In this document: positions 33,429-42,792 of the stretch, one piece after another
Layout of the letters: the number at the start of each line of letters is the position of its first letter
Position numbering within the stretch: the first letter of the stretch is position 1
DNA from: Aliivibrio sp.
GTDB taxonomy: Bacteria; Pseudomonadota; Gammaproteobacteria; Enterobacterales; Vibrionaceae
Assembly (NCBI GenBank): GCA_016764915.1
Contig: JAESQY010000153.1
Coordinates: forward strand, 62,001-126,000
DNA: 64,000 nucleotides
Direction: 5' to 3'
Made by a program: the position numbers and the translations under genes
The notes under the pieces: model-generated
The model's input: only the letters and a program-made list of their open reading frames with translations
Databases searched by the model: none
Told to the model about the DNA's origin: nothing

Positions 33429-34370
33429 ATGTCGTTCTCTATAAAACCGGTTGGATTCATGTTGGCCTCCACGTGCAGCCTTTCGTTAACCAGCCTTGTG
33501 GCTAAGTTGTTAACGGGTTACATGTCTACTGAATTGTTGAATTTATTAAGGTTTGTTCTTCCAGCAATGTTAATGGTGTGGTTGATGATGATGACCACGT
33601 GGGAAGTGCCTAAACGCAAAGATCTGCCAGCATTGATGATGAGAGCACTGTTTATCACCCTGACACAGTTCTGTTTTATCTACGCACTAACCACGTTATC
33701 TTTGGTGGAGACTGTGGTGTTATTTAGTACGGGCCCTCTGTTTATCCCTTTGTTAGAAAAACTGATATTTGGTACTAAAGTGAAAAACATCACAATTGTG
33801 GCGTTATGCTTAGCCTTTGTTGGGGTGGGGATTCAAGCTGGATTGGGAGGGGAGATCAATTGGCGACCTGAATTGTTGATTGGTCTTGCGGCGGGATTAG
33901 GTAACGCCTCAGCTCAGGTATGCATGTTTCGTTCAACTAAAAGCCATTTGTCAGCACTTGGTATTAATACGTGGTGTATGTCTTTTGCAGCAGTATTGTC
34001 GATGCTATTGTTTTGGTTTTCATCAGGGGGCTCAGGGTTATCGGAGTTAAGTACTTTATTACATCAAGAGTTTACCTGGGTTGTTTTAGTCTCTCTATTT
34101 TGTATTTCAATTACCGCAATTAGCACTCAGATTTTCAGAGTTAAAGCGTATAAATTAGTTGAATCGGGAGCACAACTGTCGCCACTGATATTTACTAACT
34201 TACTGTTTGTTTTTCTATGGCAGCAGCTGTTCTTTAATGAAGTTCTAGAACCACAAAAGATATTTGGATTAGGTTTAATTATTATTGCTACATTGCTGAA
34301 TACTTTCAGTGGACTCATTGAAAAGAGATGGACAAGGAGGATGATTAAACGAGACAAAGCAGCCTGCTAG
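33429..34370 (+). CDS. EamA/DMT-family transporter
   Basis: A 313-residue inner-membrane protein with ten predicted helices in two EamA repeats (first from GFMLASTCSLSLTSLVAKLL, second from LIGLAAGLGNASAQVCMF). It has the short loops and basic C-terminus (KRWTRRMIKRDK) usual for the drug/metabolite transporter superfamily. Probably an exporter of an amino acid or metabolite. AAGGAG is 6 bases before the ATG. Divergent from a LysR gene that probably regulates it; closed by a strong terminator. Confidence 0.85.
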   Translation: MSFSIKPVGFMLASTCSLSLTSLVAKLLTGYMSTELLNLLRFVLPAMLMVWLMMMTTWEVPKRKDLPALMMRALFITLTQFCFIYALTTLSLVETVVLFSTGPLFIPLLEKLIFGTKVKNITIVALCLAFVGVGIQAGLGGEINWRPELLIGLAAGLGNASAQVCMFRSTKSHLSALGINTWCMSFAAVLSMLLFWFSSGGSGLSELSTLLHQEFTWVVLVSLFCISITAISTQIFRVKAYKLVESGAQLSPLIFTNLLFVFLWQQLFFNEVLEPQKIFGLGLIIIATLLNTFSGLIEKRWTRRMIKRDKAAC

Positions 34371-34398
34371 TCAATCTATTTAATTCAAATAATTTAAG

Positions 34399-34435
34399 TA
34401 CCATCCGATACAGTGTGTATCGGATGGTATTTTTA
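34399..34435 (+). terminator. Rho-independent terminator after EamA gene
   Basis: TACCATCCGATACA (34399-34412) pairs perfectly with TGTATCGGATGGTA (34416-34429) around GTG, followed by TTTTTAT. Also faces the convergent allE gene. Confidence 0.93.
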
Positions 34436-34455
34436 TAGCGCAATATTGTGGATAA

Positions 34456-35334
34456 TCAACTCATTGGACGTATAAACGGCATATGGCGATTCACATCTTT
34501 ATACAGAAGGTAACGGAATGGACCTGGGCCGCCAGCGTAACAAGATTGTGGGCAGAAAGCGCGTAACCACATAAAGTCGCCCGCTTCCACTTCAACCCAA
34601 TCTTGGTTTAAGTGATATACCGCCTTACCTTCTAACACATAGAGACCATGTTCCATTACGTGGGTTTCATCAAATGGAATCACTGTACCGGGTTGGAAAG
34701 TCACGATATTAACGTGCATGTCGTGGCGCATGTCCGTTGGATCAGCAAAGCGTGTCGTCGCCCAGCCATCATTGGTATCAGGCATTGAGATCGGGTCGAG
34801 ATCGTTCTCGTTGGTGACAAAAGCGTCTGGAACCTCTAAACCATCCACAAATTGATACGCTTTACGAACCCAATGGAAACGTGTTGCTTGATCGCTGTTG
34901 TTATGAACGGTCCAATTACAACCGGGTGGAATAAACGCATAGCCTCCCTCGGTCATATGATGAGCTTGCCCTTCAATCGTGATGTCCATTTCGCCTGCGA
35001 CAACAAACAAAACGCCTTCGGCATTGGGATCCAGCTCAGGTTTGTCTGAGCCACCTTTAGGCTCGAGTTCAACAATGTATTGAGAAAAGGTCTCAGAAAA
35101 TCCACTTAGTGGGCGGGCAATCACCCACATGCGCATGTTGTGCCAAAAAGGCAGGAAACTGGTGACAATATCGGTCATTACGCGTTTAGGGATAATGGCG
35201 TATGCCTCTGTGAAAACCGCACGGTCCGAAAGCAATTGTGTTTGAGGTGGAAGCCCGCCTTGAGGTGAATAGTAACTGTGTTTACCGGCCATATCTTTGT
35301 GATCCTTCTTCTCTGATACGTGGTTGTTTTGCAT
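34456..35334 (-). CDS. allE: (S)-ureidoglycine aminohydrolase, bicupin
   Basis: Manganese-dependent enzyme turning ureidoglycine into ureidoglycolate and ammonia, the step that supplies AllA. The 292 residues contain two cupin domains. The second holds the metal/substrate set in THVMEHGLYVLEGKAVYHL and FMWLRAFCPQSCYAGG; the first has FVVAGEMDITIEGQ and GGYAFIPPG. The frame opens at 35334 without a ribosome site; an internal ATG at 35292 (MAGKHSYYSPQGG) follows AAGGA by 10 bases and may be the real start. It is 13.5 kb from allA/xdh but belongs to the same pathway. A LysR remnant lies just upstream on the opposite strand. Confidence 0.9.
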   Translation of the reverse strand: MQNNHVSEKKDHKDMAGKHSYYSPQGGLPPQTQLLSDRAVFTEAYAIIPKRVMTDIVTSFLPFWHNMRMWVIARPLSGFSETFSQYIVELEPKGGSDKPELDPNAEGVLFVVAGEMDITIEGQAHHMTEGGYAFIPPGCNWTVHNNSDQATRFHWVRKAYQFVDGLEVPDAFVTNENDLDPISMPDTNDGWATTRFADPTDMRHDMHVNIVTFQPGTVIPFDETHVMEHGLYVLEGKAVYHLNQDWVEVEAGDFMWLRAFCPQSCYAGGPGPFRYLLYKDVNRHMPFIRPMS

Positions 35335-35459
35335 ACAACTAGATTATAGATATTTCCTAGATGCTTATAAATTTGATGCTATCTGTAGTATGTACCAATT
35401 ATTAATGATTGATAAATTAAATTATTATCAGTGGATAACCCACTAGTTAAGGCAATGGC

Positions 35460-35726
35460 ATGCAACACACTTTAGATCCTGTTTTATTACGCAGTGAAAT
35501 GGCACATGCATTTGATCTGTTAGGCAAAAACTGGAGGATGGCATACATTACGACCAGCCTGCTAGGGGTGAGTTGCGCAGTAGAAGCGGGGATGGGTATC
35601 TCACTGTTACCAAAAGTGGCATCGTTAGAGTTGTTATTGCATATGGGTCAGCAGCAATCGGCTCAAACGAAAATATTGGCGGACTATTTAACTAAAGCCT
35701 GCGATGAGATCTTTGAGCAGGGCTAA
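35460..35726 (+). pseudogene. LysR-family remnant upstream of allE
   Basis: An 88-codon frame matching only the last third of a LysR effector domain: AFDLLGKNWRMAYITTSLLG then CAVEAGMGISLLPKVASLE. These are the typical second-lobe strand and the turn before it. No helix-turn-helix is present and no ribosome site precedes the ATG. It is divergent from allE, where a dedicated LysR regulator would be expected, so it probably once controlled allE or a lost neighbour. After its stop an open stretch (35733-35819) in the same frame has no identifiable content. Confidence 0.7.
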
Positions 35727-35840
35727 ATCTAGCGTGATAATTACTTATTGTGGTTAAAAGCCGCCTTAGAAGAGACGGAAGTGGTGGGTGAAGATGAAAT
35801 GGGGATAAATGTGACAACGTAAAGTTTTGTGCTAGTCTGT

Positions 35841-35864
35841 TCATCCGACAATGAGGTCGGATGA
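35841..35864 (+). promoter_or_regulatory. Leader hairpin before the alpha/beta hydrolase gene
   Basis: TCATCCGAC (35841-35849) pairs perfectly with GTCGGATGA (35856-35864) around AATGAG, ending 18 bases before the ATG. No T-run. It could be the 5' end structure of the hydrolase transcript; role unknown. Confidence 0.45.
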
Positions 35865-35882
35865 GAGTAAAGCAGGGTGATC

Positions 35883-36728
35883 ATGAGCGATAAAATCTAT
35901 TTTAGCAAAGCAGGGAAATTCAGTGTGAGACGTACATTGATTAACGTGGGCACGCGACTGCACCACACTGTAGCGCCTAAGCATGCTAAAAAGATGGCTC
36001 GAAAAATTCTGCTAACACCAGTTCGTACTAAACCTAAAAACAGTCAGCCGCAAGGGTTGATTGAGGGTTCACTAACCACCAGTGAAGGGAAGATTAAAAC
36101 CTATCAACTGGGTTCTGGGCCTATATGGATTTTCAGTCACGGTTGGTCGGGTACCTCCAGTCAATTTTATCCATTAATGGAGCATGTCGCTAAACAGGGT
36201 TTTACCGCTCTTGCTTATGATCACCCGGGACACGGTGCCAGTGAAGGTCGCTATGGGCACATTCCGGGTTTTGTTAATGTGTTGGATGAGCTGTTAGATA
36301 GTGTCGACCACATTGCGGGCGTTGTTGCGCACAGTATGGGTACAGCTTCACTGCTTGAGAGTCGTCATGCTAAGTTGGAGTCAGTTCCTTTTTTACTGGT
36401 CGCTCCGGTTTTAAACTATACCGAAAACCTGTTTAATAGCGTGATCAAATCCGGTTACTCAGTTAAGTTGTTTCAAGAAATTGTCGGAGAGATTGAACAT
36501 AACTACCAATACCCAATAAAAAATGTTAACCCATATCTACGACTGCAACAGAAAGTGCAACCGACCACCATAGTGCATGATATCAATGATAAATTTTCCA
36601 CTTATTCCGTATCAGAAAAAGCAGCTCAAGAGGGTGATAGGGTTAGTTTAGTTACCACCAGTGGGCAAGGGCATGGTCGCGTGATGCAATGCAGTGAAAC
36701 GTTAAAAGCGTTTGATGGATTATTGTAA
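35883..36728 (+). CDS. Alpha/beta hydrolase
   Basis: A 281-residue alpha/beta-fold hydrolase. The oxyanion region IFSHGWSGTSSQFYPL and the nucleophile elbow VVAHSMGTAS (Ser in A-H-S-M-G, a variant of GxSxG) are clear. The acid is probably the Asp in VHDINDKFS, and the His is in GQGHGRV. It has a basic N-terminal extension (LHHTVAPKHAKKMARK) and no signal peptide, so it is cytoplasmic or membrane-attached. The ATG at 35883 is chosen because AGGG is 5 bases upstream. The substrate, probably an ester or lipid, is unknown. A metalloprotease-like gene follows after 47 bp. Confidence 0.85.
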   Translation: MSDKIYFSKAGKFSVRRTLINVGTRLHHTVAPKHAKKMARKILLTPVRTKPKNSQPQGLIEGSLTTSEGKIKTYQLGSGPIWIFSHGWSGTSSQFYPLMEHVAKQGFTALAYDHPGHGASEGRYGHIPGFVNVLDELLDSVDHIAGVVAHSMGTASLLESRHAKLESVPFLLVAPVLNYTENLFNSVIKSGYSVKLFQEIVGEIEHNYQYPIKNVNPYLRLQQKVQPTTIVHDINDKFSTYSVSEKAAQEGDRVSLVTTSGQGHGRVMQCSETLKAFDGLL

Positions 36729-36775
36729 TCCAGTAAAATGGCCAATTAATCTTTTAAGGTTTGATTGGTAGGTTT

Positions 36776-37510
36776 ATGCCATTTTTTATCGCCATTTTAG
36801 GTCTTATTTCTATGCTCTGTTTATTGCAGTGGATGAAAATAATGACCATGAAAGAGTTACAGCGTTGTGGTGCTCCCCGTCTCATTTTCCTATCTGCATT
36901 TATCGGTGTCCCTGTACATGAATTGAGTCACGCTCTGTTTTGTCTACTATTTGGTCATAAAATCAAAAAGATAAAGCTGCTACAATTTGATGGTTCTAAT
37001 ACGCTAGGGTATGTACAACACAATTATAGCCCCAATAATGTGTATCAGCAGTGTGGTCGTTTTTTTATTGGTGTAGCCCCAATTATTGTCGGTTTGATAA
37101 TGGTAGGGTTACTAACGTTAACCCTCTTTCCTAATACAGTAGATACGAACTATTTTCTGGAGTTGTTTCAGCGCCAGTCTGTTGATATTCAATTGATTAG
37201 TACCATTATGCTATTTCATTTCGATATGTGGCAGGAAGATATAATGAAATATGGTGTGTGGGTGTTTATAACCGCTTCTATACTTTCGCATATCACCCCT
37301 TCAAAATCAGACCTGAATGGCGCTGGTTATGGGGCCATTTTTCTCGCAATTATTGCTTTATGCTTGTTCGGGTTCAATATTGAATTTGTATCTTGGATAG
37401 AAATTGCAATTTCAGCCCTATTATTCATGTTGATTTCATGCTTTTTGGCGGTGGTTTTATTGAACCTCTTACTGGTTTTTGTTGCGAGAGTTGTTTCTAT
37501 AAGAAGGTGA
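36776..37510 (+). CDS. Integral membrane protein with HELSH metalloprotease motif
   Basis: About 244 residues with several membrane helices. GVPVHELSHALFCLLFGHKI carries an HExxH zinc motif at the start of a helix, the arrangement of site-2-protease-like (M50) proteins. A second zinc ligand (NxxxxD-type in S2P) was not identified with confidence. A later GYGAIFLAIIAL helix and a basic C-terminus (ARVVSIRR) follow. The start is uncertain: ATG 36776 has a close TAGG, and a TTG at 36761 also reads in frame. The next gene begins 1 base after its stop with the Shine-Dalgarno inside this gene, so they are co-transcribed. Confidence 0.62.
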   Translation: MPFFIAILGLISMLCLLQWMKIMTMKELQRCGAPRLIFLSAFIGVPVHELSHALFCLLFGHKIKKIKLLQFDGSNTLGYVQHNYSPNNVYQQCGRFFIGVAPIIVGLIMVGLLTLTLFPNTVDTNYFLELFQRQSVDIQLISTIMLFHFDMWQEDIMKYGVWVFITASILSHITPSKSDLNGAGYGAIFLAIIALCLFGFNIEFVSWIEIAISALLFMLISCFLAVVLLNLLLVFVARVVSIRR

Positions 37511-37511
37511 A

Positions 37512-38372
37512 ATGCGAACAGTTTTTTATACTTTAGCAGCGCTCATTGCTTTTGCTGGTAATTCGGTACTCTGCAGGTTAGCACTTGGCGATGAGTCTAT
37601 TGATGCGTCCAGTTTCACCTCTATTCGTTTGATTTCTGGTGCTGTTGTCCTCTTAATCATCGTTTCGCTGCGTAAAAGTGTGCCTTTGATACCTTTAAAA
37701 GGCAGCATAAAAGGATCGTTTTTACTTTTTTTATACGCCGTATCATTCTCTTTTGCTTATGTTTCTTTAGATACAGCAACCGGTGCGCTTATACTGTTTG
37801 CTGCCGTACAGCTGACTATAATATTAGTCACACTCTATAGTGGTCACCGTTTTCACATTTCTGAATGGTTTGGTTTGATCATCTCCTTTATCGGCTTTGT
37901 CTATTTAGTGATGCCAAGTGTCCAATCTCCCCCTCTGTTCGGTAGTGTGTTAATGACGATTTCAGGCATTGCATGGGCAGGGTATACGTTGTTAGGGAAA
38001 GCCTCTACAACACCACTTTTCGATACATTAGGTAACTTTTCGCGGACCATACCGTTTGCTTTGGTGATGCTAATGTTGACCATTTATGATGCGCAAATAT
38101 CTCAAAAAGGAGTCATATTGGCAGTGTTATCCGGAAGCATCGCTTCTGGAGTTGGTTATACTATTTGGTATATGGCACTTAATGGATTATCAGCAACTCA
38201 AGCGGCGGTTGTGCAACTATTGGTCCCTATTTTAGCGGCATTCGGAGGGGTGATTTTTGTCGGTGAACAGGTTTCATCTCGCTTGGTTATTTCGTCACTG
38301 CTGGTACTTGGTGGAATTTTAATTGTGGTTATGGGGCGAAATTATTTTACTAAGCAGCATGATAGCGAGTAA
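37512..38372 (+). CDS. EamA/DMT-family transporter
   Basis: A 286-residue inner-membrane protein with ten helices and two EamA repeats (LAALIAFAGNSVLCRLALG at the start; MTISGIAWAGYTLLGKAST in the second half). It belongs to the drug/metabolite transporter superfamily; the exported compound is unknown. The Shine-Dalgarno AGAAGG overlaps the stop of the upstream HELSH gene. Together with the HELSH gene and perhaps the hydrolase it forms a short operon. Confidence 0.87.
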   Translation: MRTVFYTLAALIAFAGNSVLCRLALGDESIDASSFTSIRLISGAVVLLIIVSLRKSVPLIPLKGSIKGSFLLFLYAVSFSFAYVSLDTATGALILFAAVQLTIILVTLYSGHRFHISEWFGLIISFIGFVYLVMPSVQSPPLFGSVLMTISGIAWAGYTLLGKASTTPLFDTLGNFSRTIPFALVMLMLTIYDAQISQKGVILAVLSGSIASGVGYTIWYMALNGLSATQAAVVQLLVPILAAFGGVIFVGEQVSSRLVISSLLVLGGILIVVMGRNYFTKQHDSE

Positions 38373-38400
38373 CGTAAAGGAAAGCGTAATTATATATTAG

Positions 38401-39339
<939 letters not shown>

Positions 39340-39353
39340 GGGGCAGTATAGTT

Positions 39354-39380
39354 AAAAGTGGCGATTTAATCGCCACTTTT
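39354..39380. terminator. Bidirectional terminator between hemF and ABC transporter
   Basis: AAAAGTGGCGATT (39354-39366) is followed by AATCGCCACTTTT (39368-39380), a perfect 13-base inverted repeat around one base (effective loop of a few bases), with T-run and A-run on the two sides. Confidence 0.9.
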
Positions 39381-39390
39381 GTTGGTCAAG

Positions 39391-41223
39391 TTATTGTTTC
39401 TCTCCTAGGAATCCACCCGTTTGGTGACGCCAAAGTTGAGCATAAATCCCTCCGCTTTTAATGAGTTCTTGATGGGTTCCTTGTTCGATAACTTGGCCTT
39501 GATCTAATACAATCAAACGATCCATTGCCGCAATGGTTGAGAGACGATGGGCAATAGCAATAACCGTTTTACCTTTCATCAGCTCATTCAAGCTCTCTTG
39601 TATTGCTGCTTCTACTTCAGAATCTAATGCGGAAGTTGCTTCATCAAGGATCAATAATGGAGCATCTTTTAAAAGTACCCGTGAGATAGCAATGCGCTGA
39701 CGCTGGCCACCCGACAACTTAACACCACGTTCACCGACTTGTGCATCGTACGCTTTATTACCAAATGAGTCGGTTAAGGTTTCGATGAATTCATGAGCCT
39801 GTGCTTGTTTGGTCGCCGCAAACAGCTCTTCGTCTGTGGCATCTGGTCGGCCATATTTGATATTTTCACTGATTGATCGATGCAGCAGTGAGGTGTCTTG
39901 ACTGACCATGCCAATCTGGCTGCGCAGAGAGTCTTGAGTGACGTCAGTAATTTTATGACCGTCTATTGTGATATGGCCAGATTCAACATCATGAAAGCGG
40001 AGTAGCAAGTTAACAAGGGTTGATTTCCCCGCACCCGAGCGTCCAACTAAGCCGACTTTTTCACCCGGTTTAATCTCTAAATTGAGTTTTTCAATGACGC
40101 CTTTGTTGGCTCCATAATGGAAGCTGACATTTTCAAATTTGATCGCCCCTTGTGTGACCTTAAGGTCGGGAGCGTTCTCTTTATCGGTGATTTCGACCGG
40201 TTTTGATAACGTTTTCATGCCATCAACGACGGTTCCTATGTTTTCGAACAGCGCGCTGATTTCCCACATGATCCAGTGTGACATACCATTGATACGCAGT
40301 GATAGACTCACCGCAATAGCAATTGAACCGACCGAGATTGCGGAGTCTAACCATAACCAAATAGACAAACCTGCTATCGCAAAAACCAGTAGGTAATTGA
40401 TGATTTCAACGCAGATGTTAATGCCCGTCACTAGACGCATTTGTCGATGTACAGTATCCAAAAAACCGGCCATGCCCTCTTCAGCATATTGAGTTTCGCG
40501 TTGACTGTGAGAGAACAGCTTCACGGTGGATATATTGGTGTAACTGTCCACAATACGACCTGTCATGGTAGATCGTGCATCGGCTTGTTCAGTAGAGACT
40601 TTTTTCAGTTTTGGTACAAAATAGAACTGGATTGAAACGTAGGCGATAAACCACAGCAGTAGAGGGATCATTAAGCGGCTATCTGCTTGCCCAATCATCA
40701 CAACCATGGCCGTGAAATAGACAGATACATACACCAATACATCCAGCAGTTTCATGATGGTTTCGCGAACCGCTAAAGAGGTTTGCATTACTTTTGTGGC
40801 AATTCGGCCTGCAAAGTCATCTTGATAGAATGAGACACTTTGTTTGAGAAGATAGCGATGAGCATTCCAACGAATGGACATCGGGTAGTTACCTAACAAG
40901 GTTTGATGGGTAAGCAAAGAGTGAATCAAAATTAAAATGGGAACACCGAGCAAAACCACTCCACCCATCAACATTAAGGTGTCACCCTCTTGAGCAAGAA
41001 AGGTCTCTCGCTCATGGGTAGAGAGCCAGTCTACAAGTTGACCCATGAAGCCAAACAGGGACACTTCAATGATGGCAATAATTGCACTTAATATGGACAT
41101 ACCGATCAACGGTTTTTTGAACCCTTTGGTGTAGTGTATGCAGAAGGCTAAAATACCCTGGGGCGGCTGTGTCGGCTCTTGGCTTGGGAAAGCATTGGTT
41201 AATTTTTCAAAAAACTTGAGCAT
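39391..41223 (-). CDS. ABC exporter, fused membrane and ATPase domains (MsbA-like)
   Basis: A half-transporter of 610 residues: six membrane helices (about residues 30-340), then the nucleotide-binding domain with Walker A GLVGRSGAGKSTL, the Q-loop in IGMVSQDTSLLHRSI, signature LSGGQRQRIAISR, Walker B LLILDEATSALD and the H-loop IAIAHRLSTI. It works as a dimer to export lipids, peptides or drugs; substrate unknown. Close to MsbA/LmrA in layout, though the N-terminal extension (TNAFPSQEPTQPPQGI) differs. Monocistronic on the minus strand. Confidence 0.88.
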   Translation of the reverse strand: MLKFFEKLTNAFPSQEPTQPPQGILAFCIHYTKGFKKPLIGMSILSAIIAIIEVSLFGFMGQLVDWLSTHERETFLAQEGDTLMLMGGVVLLGVPILILIHSLLTHQTLLGNYPMSIRWNAHRYLLKQSVSFYQDDFAGRIATKVMQTSLAVRETIMKLLDVLVYVSVYFTAMVVMIGQADSRLMIPLLLWFIAYVSIQFYFVPKLKKVSTEQADARSTMTGRIVDSYTNISTVKLFSHSQRETQYAEEGMAGFLDTVHRQMRLVTGINICVEIINYLLVFAIAGLSIWLWLDSAISVGSIAIAVSLSLRINGMSHWIMWEISALFENIGTVVDGMKTLSKPVEITDKENAPDLKVTQGAIKFENVSFHYGANKGVIEKLNLEIKPGEKVGLVGRSGAGKSTLVNLLLRFHDVESGHITIDGHKITDVTQDSLRSQIGMVSQDTSLLHRSISENIKYGRPDATDEELFAATKQAQAHEFIETLTDSFGNKAYDAQVGERGVKLSGGQRQRIAISRVLLKDAPLLILDEATSALDSEVEAAIQESLNELMKGKTVIAIAHRLSTIAAMDRLIVLDQGQVIEQGTHQELIKSGGIYAQLWRHQTGGFLGEKQ

Positions 41224-41595
41224 AGGACTCTACCCTGAAAAAAGAAGTGGTTAGCAATAAAACAAGATTTATAAGATAATCTACAGTTGCAATCAATAGA
41301 TACTAACAGATTTATTATAATAAGAACGGGCAACGCTTTTCACTTAGGCTAGCCCTGATCTACAGCGTCAAGAGCTCATTATTGGTTTGGTCGCAGATCT
41401 AATGAGTGTTATGGGTTTTTTATTGGCAAAATAATGTCATCCTTAATAAGGAATGATATGACAGTGGCTTGTAAATATTGAGTAAAATAGTGCCATTATC
41501 GATCGAAGGCTGAATTTCTACGCATCTAAAGTGGATGGATTGTCTAAGTAGGTTAATCTTAATGGTAATGGGTGACGGTGTAATGAAGAGTAAAT
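41224..41595. other. Intergenic gap without a recognisable gene
   Basis: 372 bp between the divergent ABC exporter and NTF2-like genes. AT-rich, with only very short frames (for example MSVMGFLLAK at 41401-41430) and no strong hairpins. It presumably holds both promoters; nothing specific was identified. Confidence 0.5.
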
Positions 41596-41949
41596 ATGAA
41601 TAGAGAGTTAGGAGAGTTAGTCCAAGATTTCATTACCATGAATCAAAACGGTGAAATTTTGAATTTATGTCAAAAGCATTACGATGAACAGGTGCTGATG
41701 TACAGTAATGGCTCCATTTTTGCTTCTTCAATGGAGGAGGCGTACAACAAACAGAAAGTATTTGTTGATGATATTAAAACTCACAATATTACGTTTGTTT
41801 CTAAAAGTATTCATGACAATGTCACTGTATTGATTTTCCGATATAAAATGATGACCCATAAATTTAAGAAAATCGATGTTATGGGAAAGCATACGTTGAC
41901 TTGGAGTAATGGAAAAATTGTGGAAGAGCATTTTGAAACACTGTCTTAA
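41596..41949 (+). CDS. NTF2-like / SnoaL-type small protein
   Basis: A 117-residue protein with the cone-shaped NTF2-like fold layout: N-terminal helix ELVQDFITMNQNGEILNLC, the helix EEAYNKQKVFVDDIKTH, and strands VTVLIFRYKMMTHKFK and HTLTWSNGKIVEEHFETLS. The motif DEQVLMYSNGSIF matches the strand where SnoaL proteins form their pocket. No catalytic set can be assigned; members bind or convert small ligands. Monocistronic. Confidence 0.65.
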   Translation: MNRELGELVQDFITMNQNGEILNLCQKHYDEQVLMYSNGSIFASSMEEAYNKQKVFVDDIKTHNITFVSKSIHDNVTVLIFRYKMMTHKFKKIDVMGKHTLTWSNGKIVEEHFETLS

Positions 41950-42125
41950 TACCTAAACATTATTCTAAAAATTAAATCAATTGTGTCAGTTTTCTTTACA
42001 GAGAAAAGACGGCAATAACATTAATTCCTGTAAGTCATTGAAATTATAGACATATAAATAGTGGCATGCTTGTTGCTTTTAATGGGTTGATTGTATTTTA
42101 ATTTGAAGATAGATAGGGAAAGTTT

Positions 42126-42731
42126 ATGAAGTCTACGTTTTTAGGACTTATTGCAGCAAGTGTTTTAGCGCTAAGTGCACAAGTTAGTGCAGCGCCAATT
42201 TTAAGTGGTGATGTCCAGTCTGAAGATAGTTATGCCAAAATCGAATACTATACATTAGCTAATCTTTCTACTGATGGTGAAAAAATTGAAAGTATTTCTT
42301 GGGATTTATCGTCAGTAAATATGTTTTTTGATACGGTAAATGTACTACCGGGTGTATTTAAATACCCACTTGTGACTAAAGATAGATTCTTAACTGGACA
42401 CCACTTCCCACTTAGCACAGATATTGATGGAAAAAGCGTATTGACTATCAGTTTTGATCATTTTGATGCTGGCGAAGTGTTTACTTTTGGTGTGGATACG
42501 GATTTCTTTGGTTTAAATGAGCAAGAGAATCGAGTATTTGGCGCTGATTTTATAGGTTCATTATTAACCGTAAACTTCTCTGACGATACTACGCTATGGG
42601 GTAAATTTGAAGAGACCAATCGTGACGGAAAAGGCGCAGAAGTAACTGCTATACCTGAACCTGGTTCGTTGGCGATTCTAGGTCTTGGTTTAGTTGGTTT
42701 TGCTTTTTCAAGAAGACAAAAGCGTAAATAA
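42126..42731 (+). CDS. PEP-CTERM sorting-signal protein
   Basis: A 201-residue exported protein. The N-terminal signal peptide runs to ALSAQVSAAP. The C-terminus is a textbook PEP-CTERM tail: IPEPGSLAILGLGLVGFAFSRRQKRK, written here as the PEP motif, a hydrophobic helix LAILGLGLVGFAF and a basic end RRQKRK. Such tails are recognised by an exosortase and the protein is processed at the outer surface, usually in exopolysaccharide-producing bacteria. The middle is strand-rich and unrecognised. AGGG lies 7 bases before the ATG; a strong terminator follows. No exosortase is in the window. Confidence 0.83.
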   Translation: MKSTFLGLIAASVLALSAQVSAAPILSGDVQSEDSYAKIEYYTLANLSTDGEKIESISWDLSSVNMFFDTVNVLPGVFKYPLVTKDRFLTGHHFPLSTDIDGKSVLTISFDHFDAGEVFTFGVDTDFFGLNEQENRVFGADFIGSLLTVNFSDDTTLWGKFEETNRDGKGAEVTAIPEPGSLAILGLGLVGFAFSRRQKRK

Positions 42732-42749
42732 TGAGATAACAAATTTTTC

Positions 42750-42780
42750 AAAGGCCAGCACATAGGTGCTGGCCTTTTTT
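42750..42780 (+). terminator. Rho-independent terminator after PEP-CTERM gene
   Basis: AAAGGCCAGCAC (42750-42761) pairs with GTGCTGGCCTTT (42766-42777) around ATAG, followed by TTT. Also serves the convergent anmK gene. Confidence 0.94.
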
Positions 42781-42792
42781 GTGTTTGGTACT

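Noticed and set aside
35733-35822. Open stretch after the LysR remnant as a gene
   Set aside because: No start codon with a ribosome site and only 29 codons; mentioned as unexplained.
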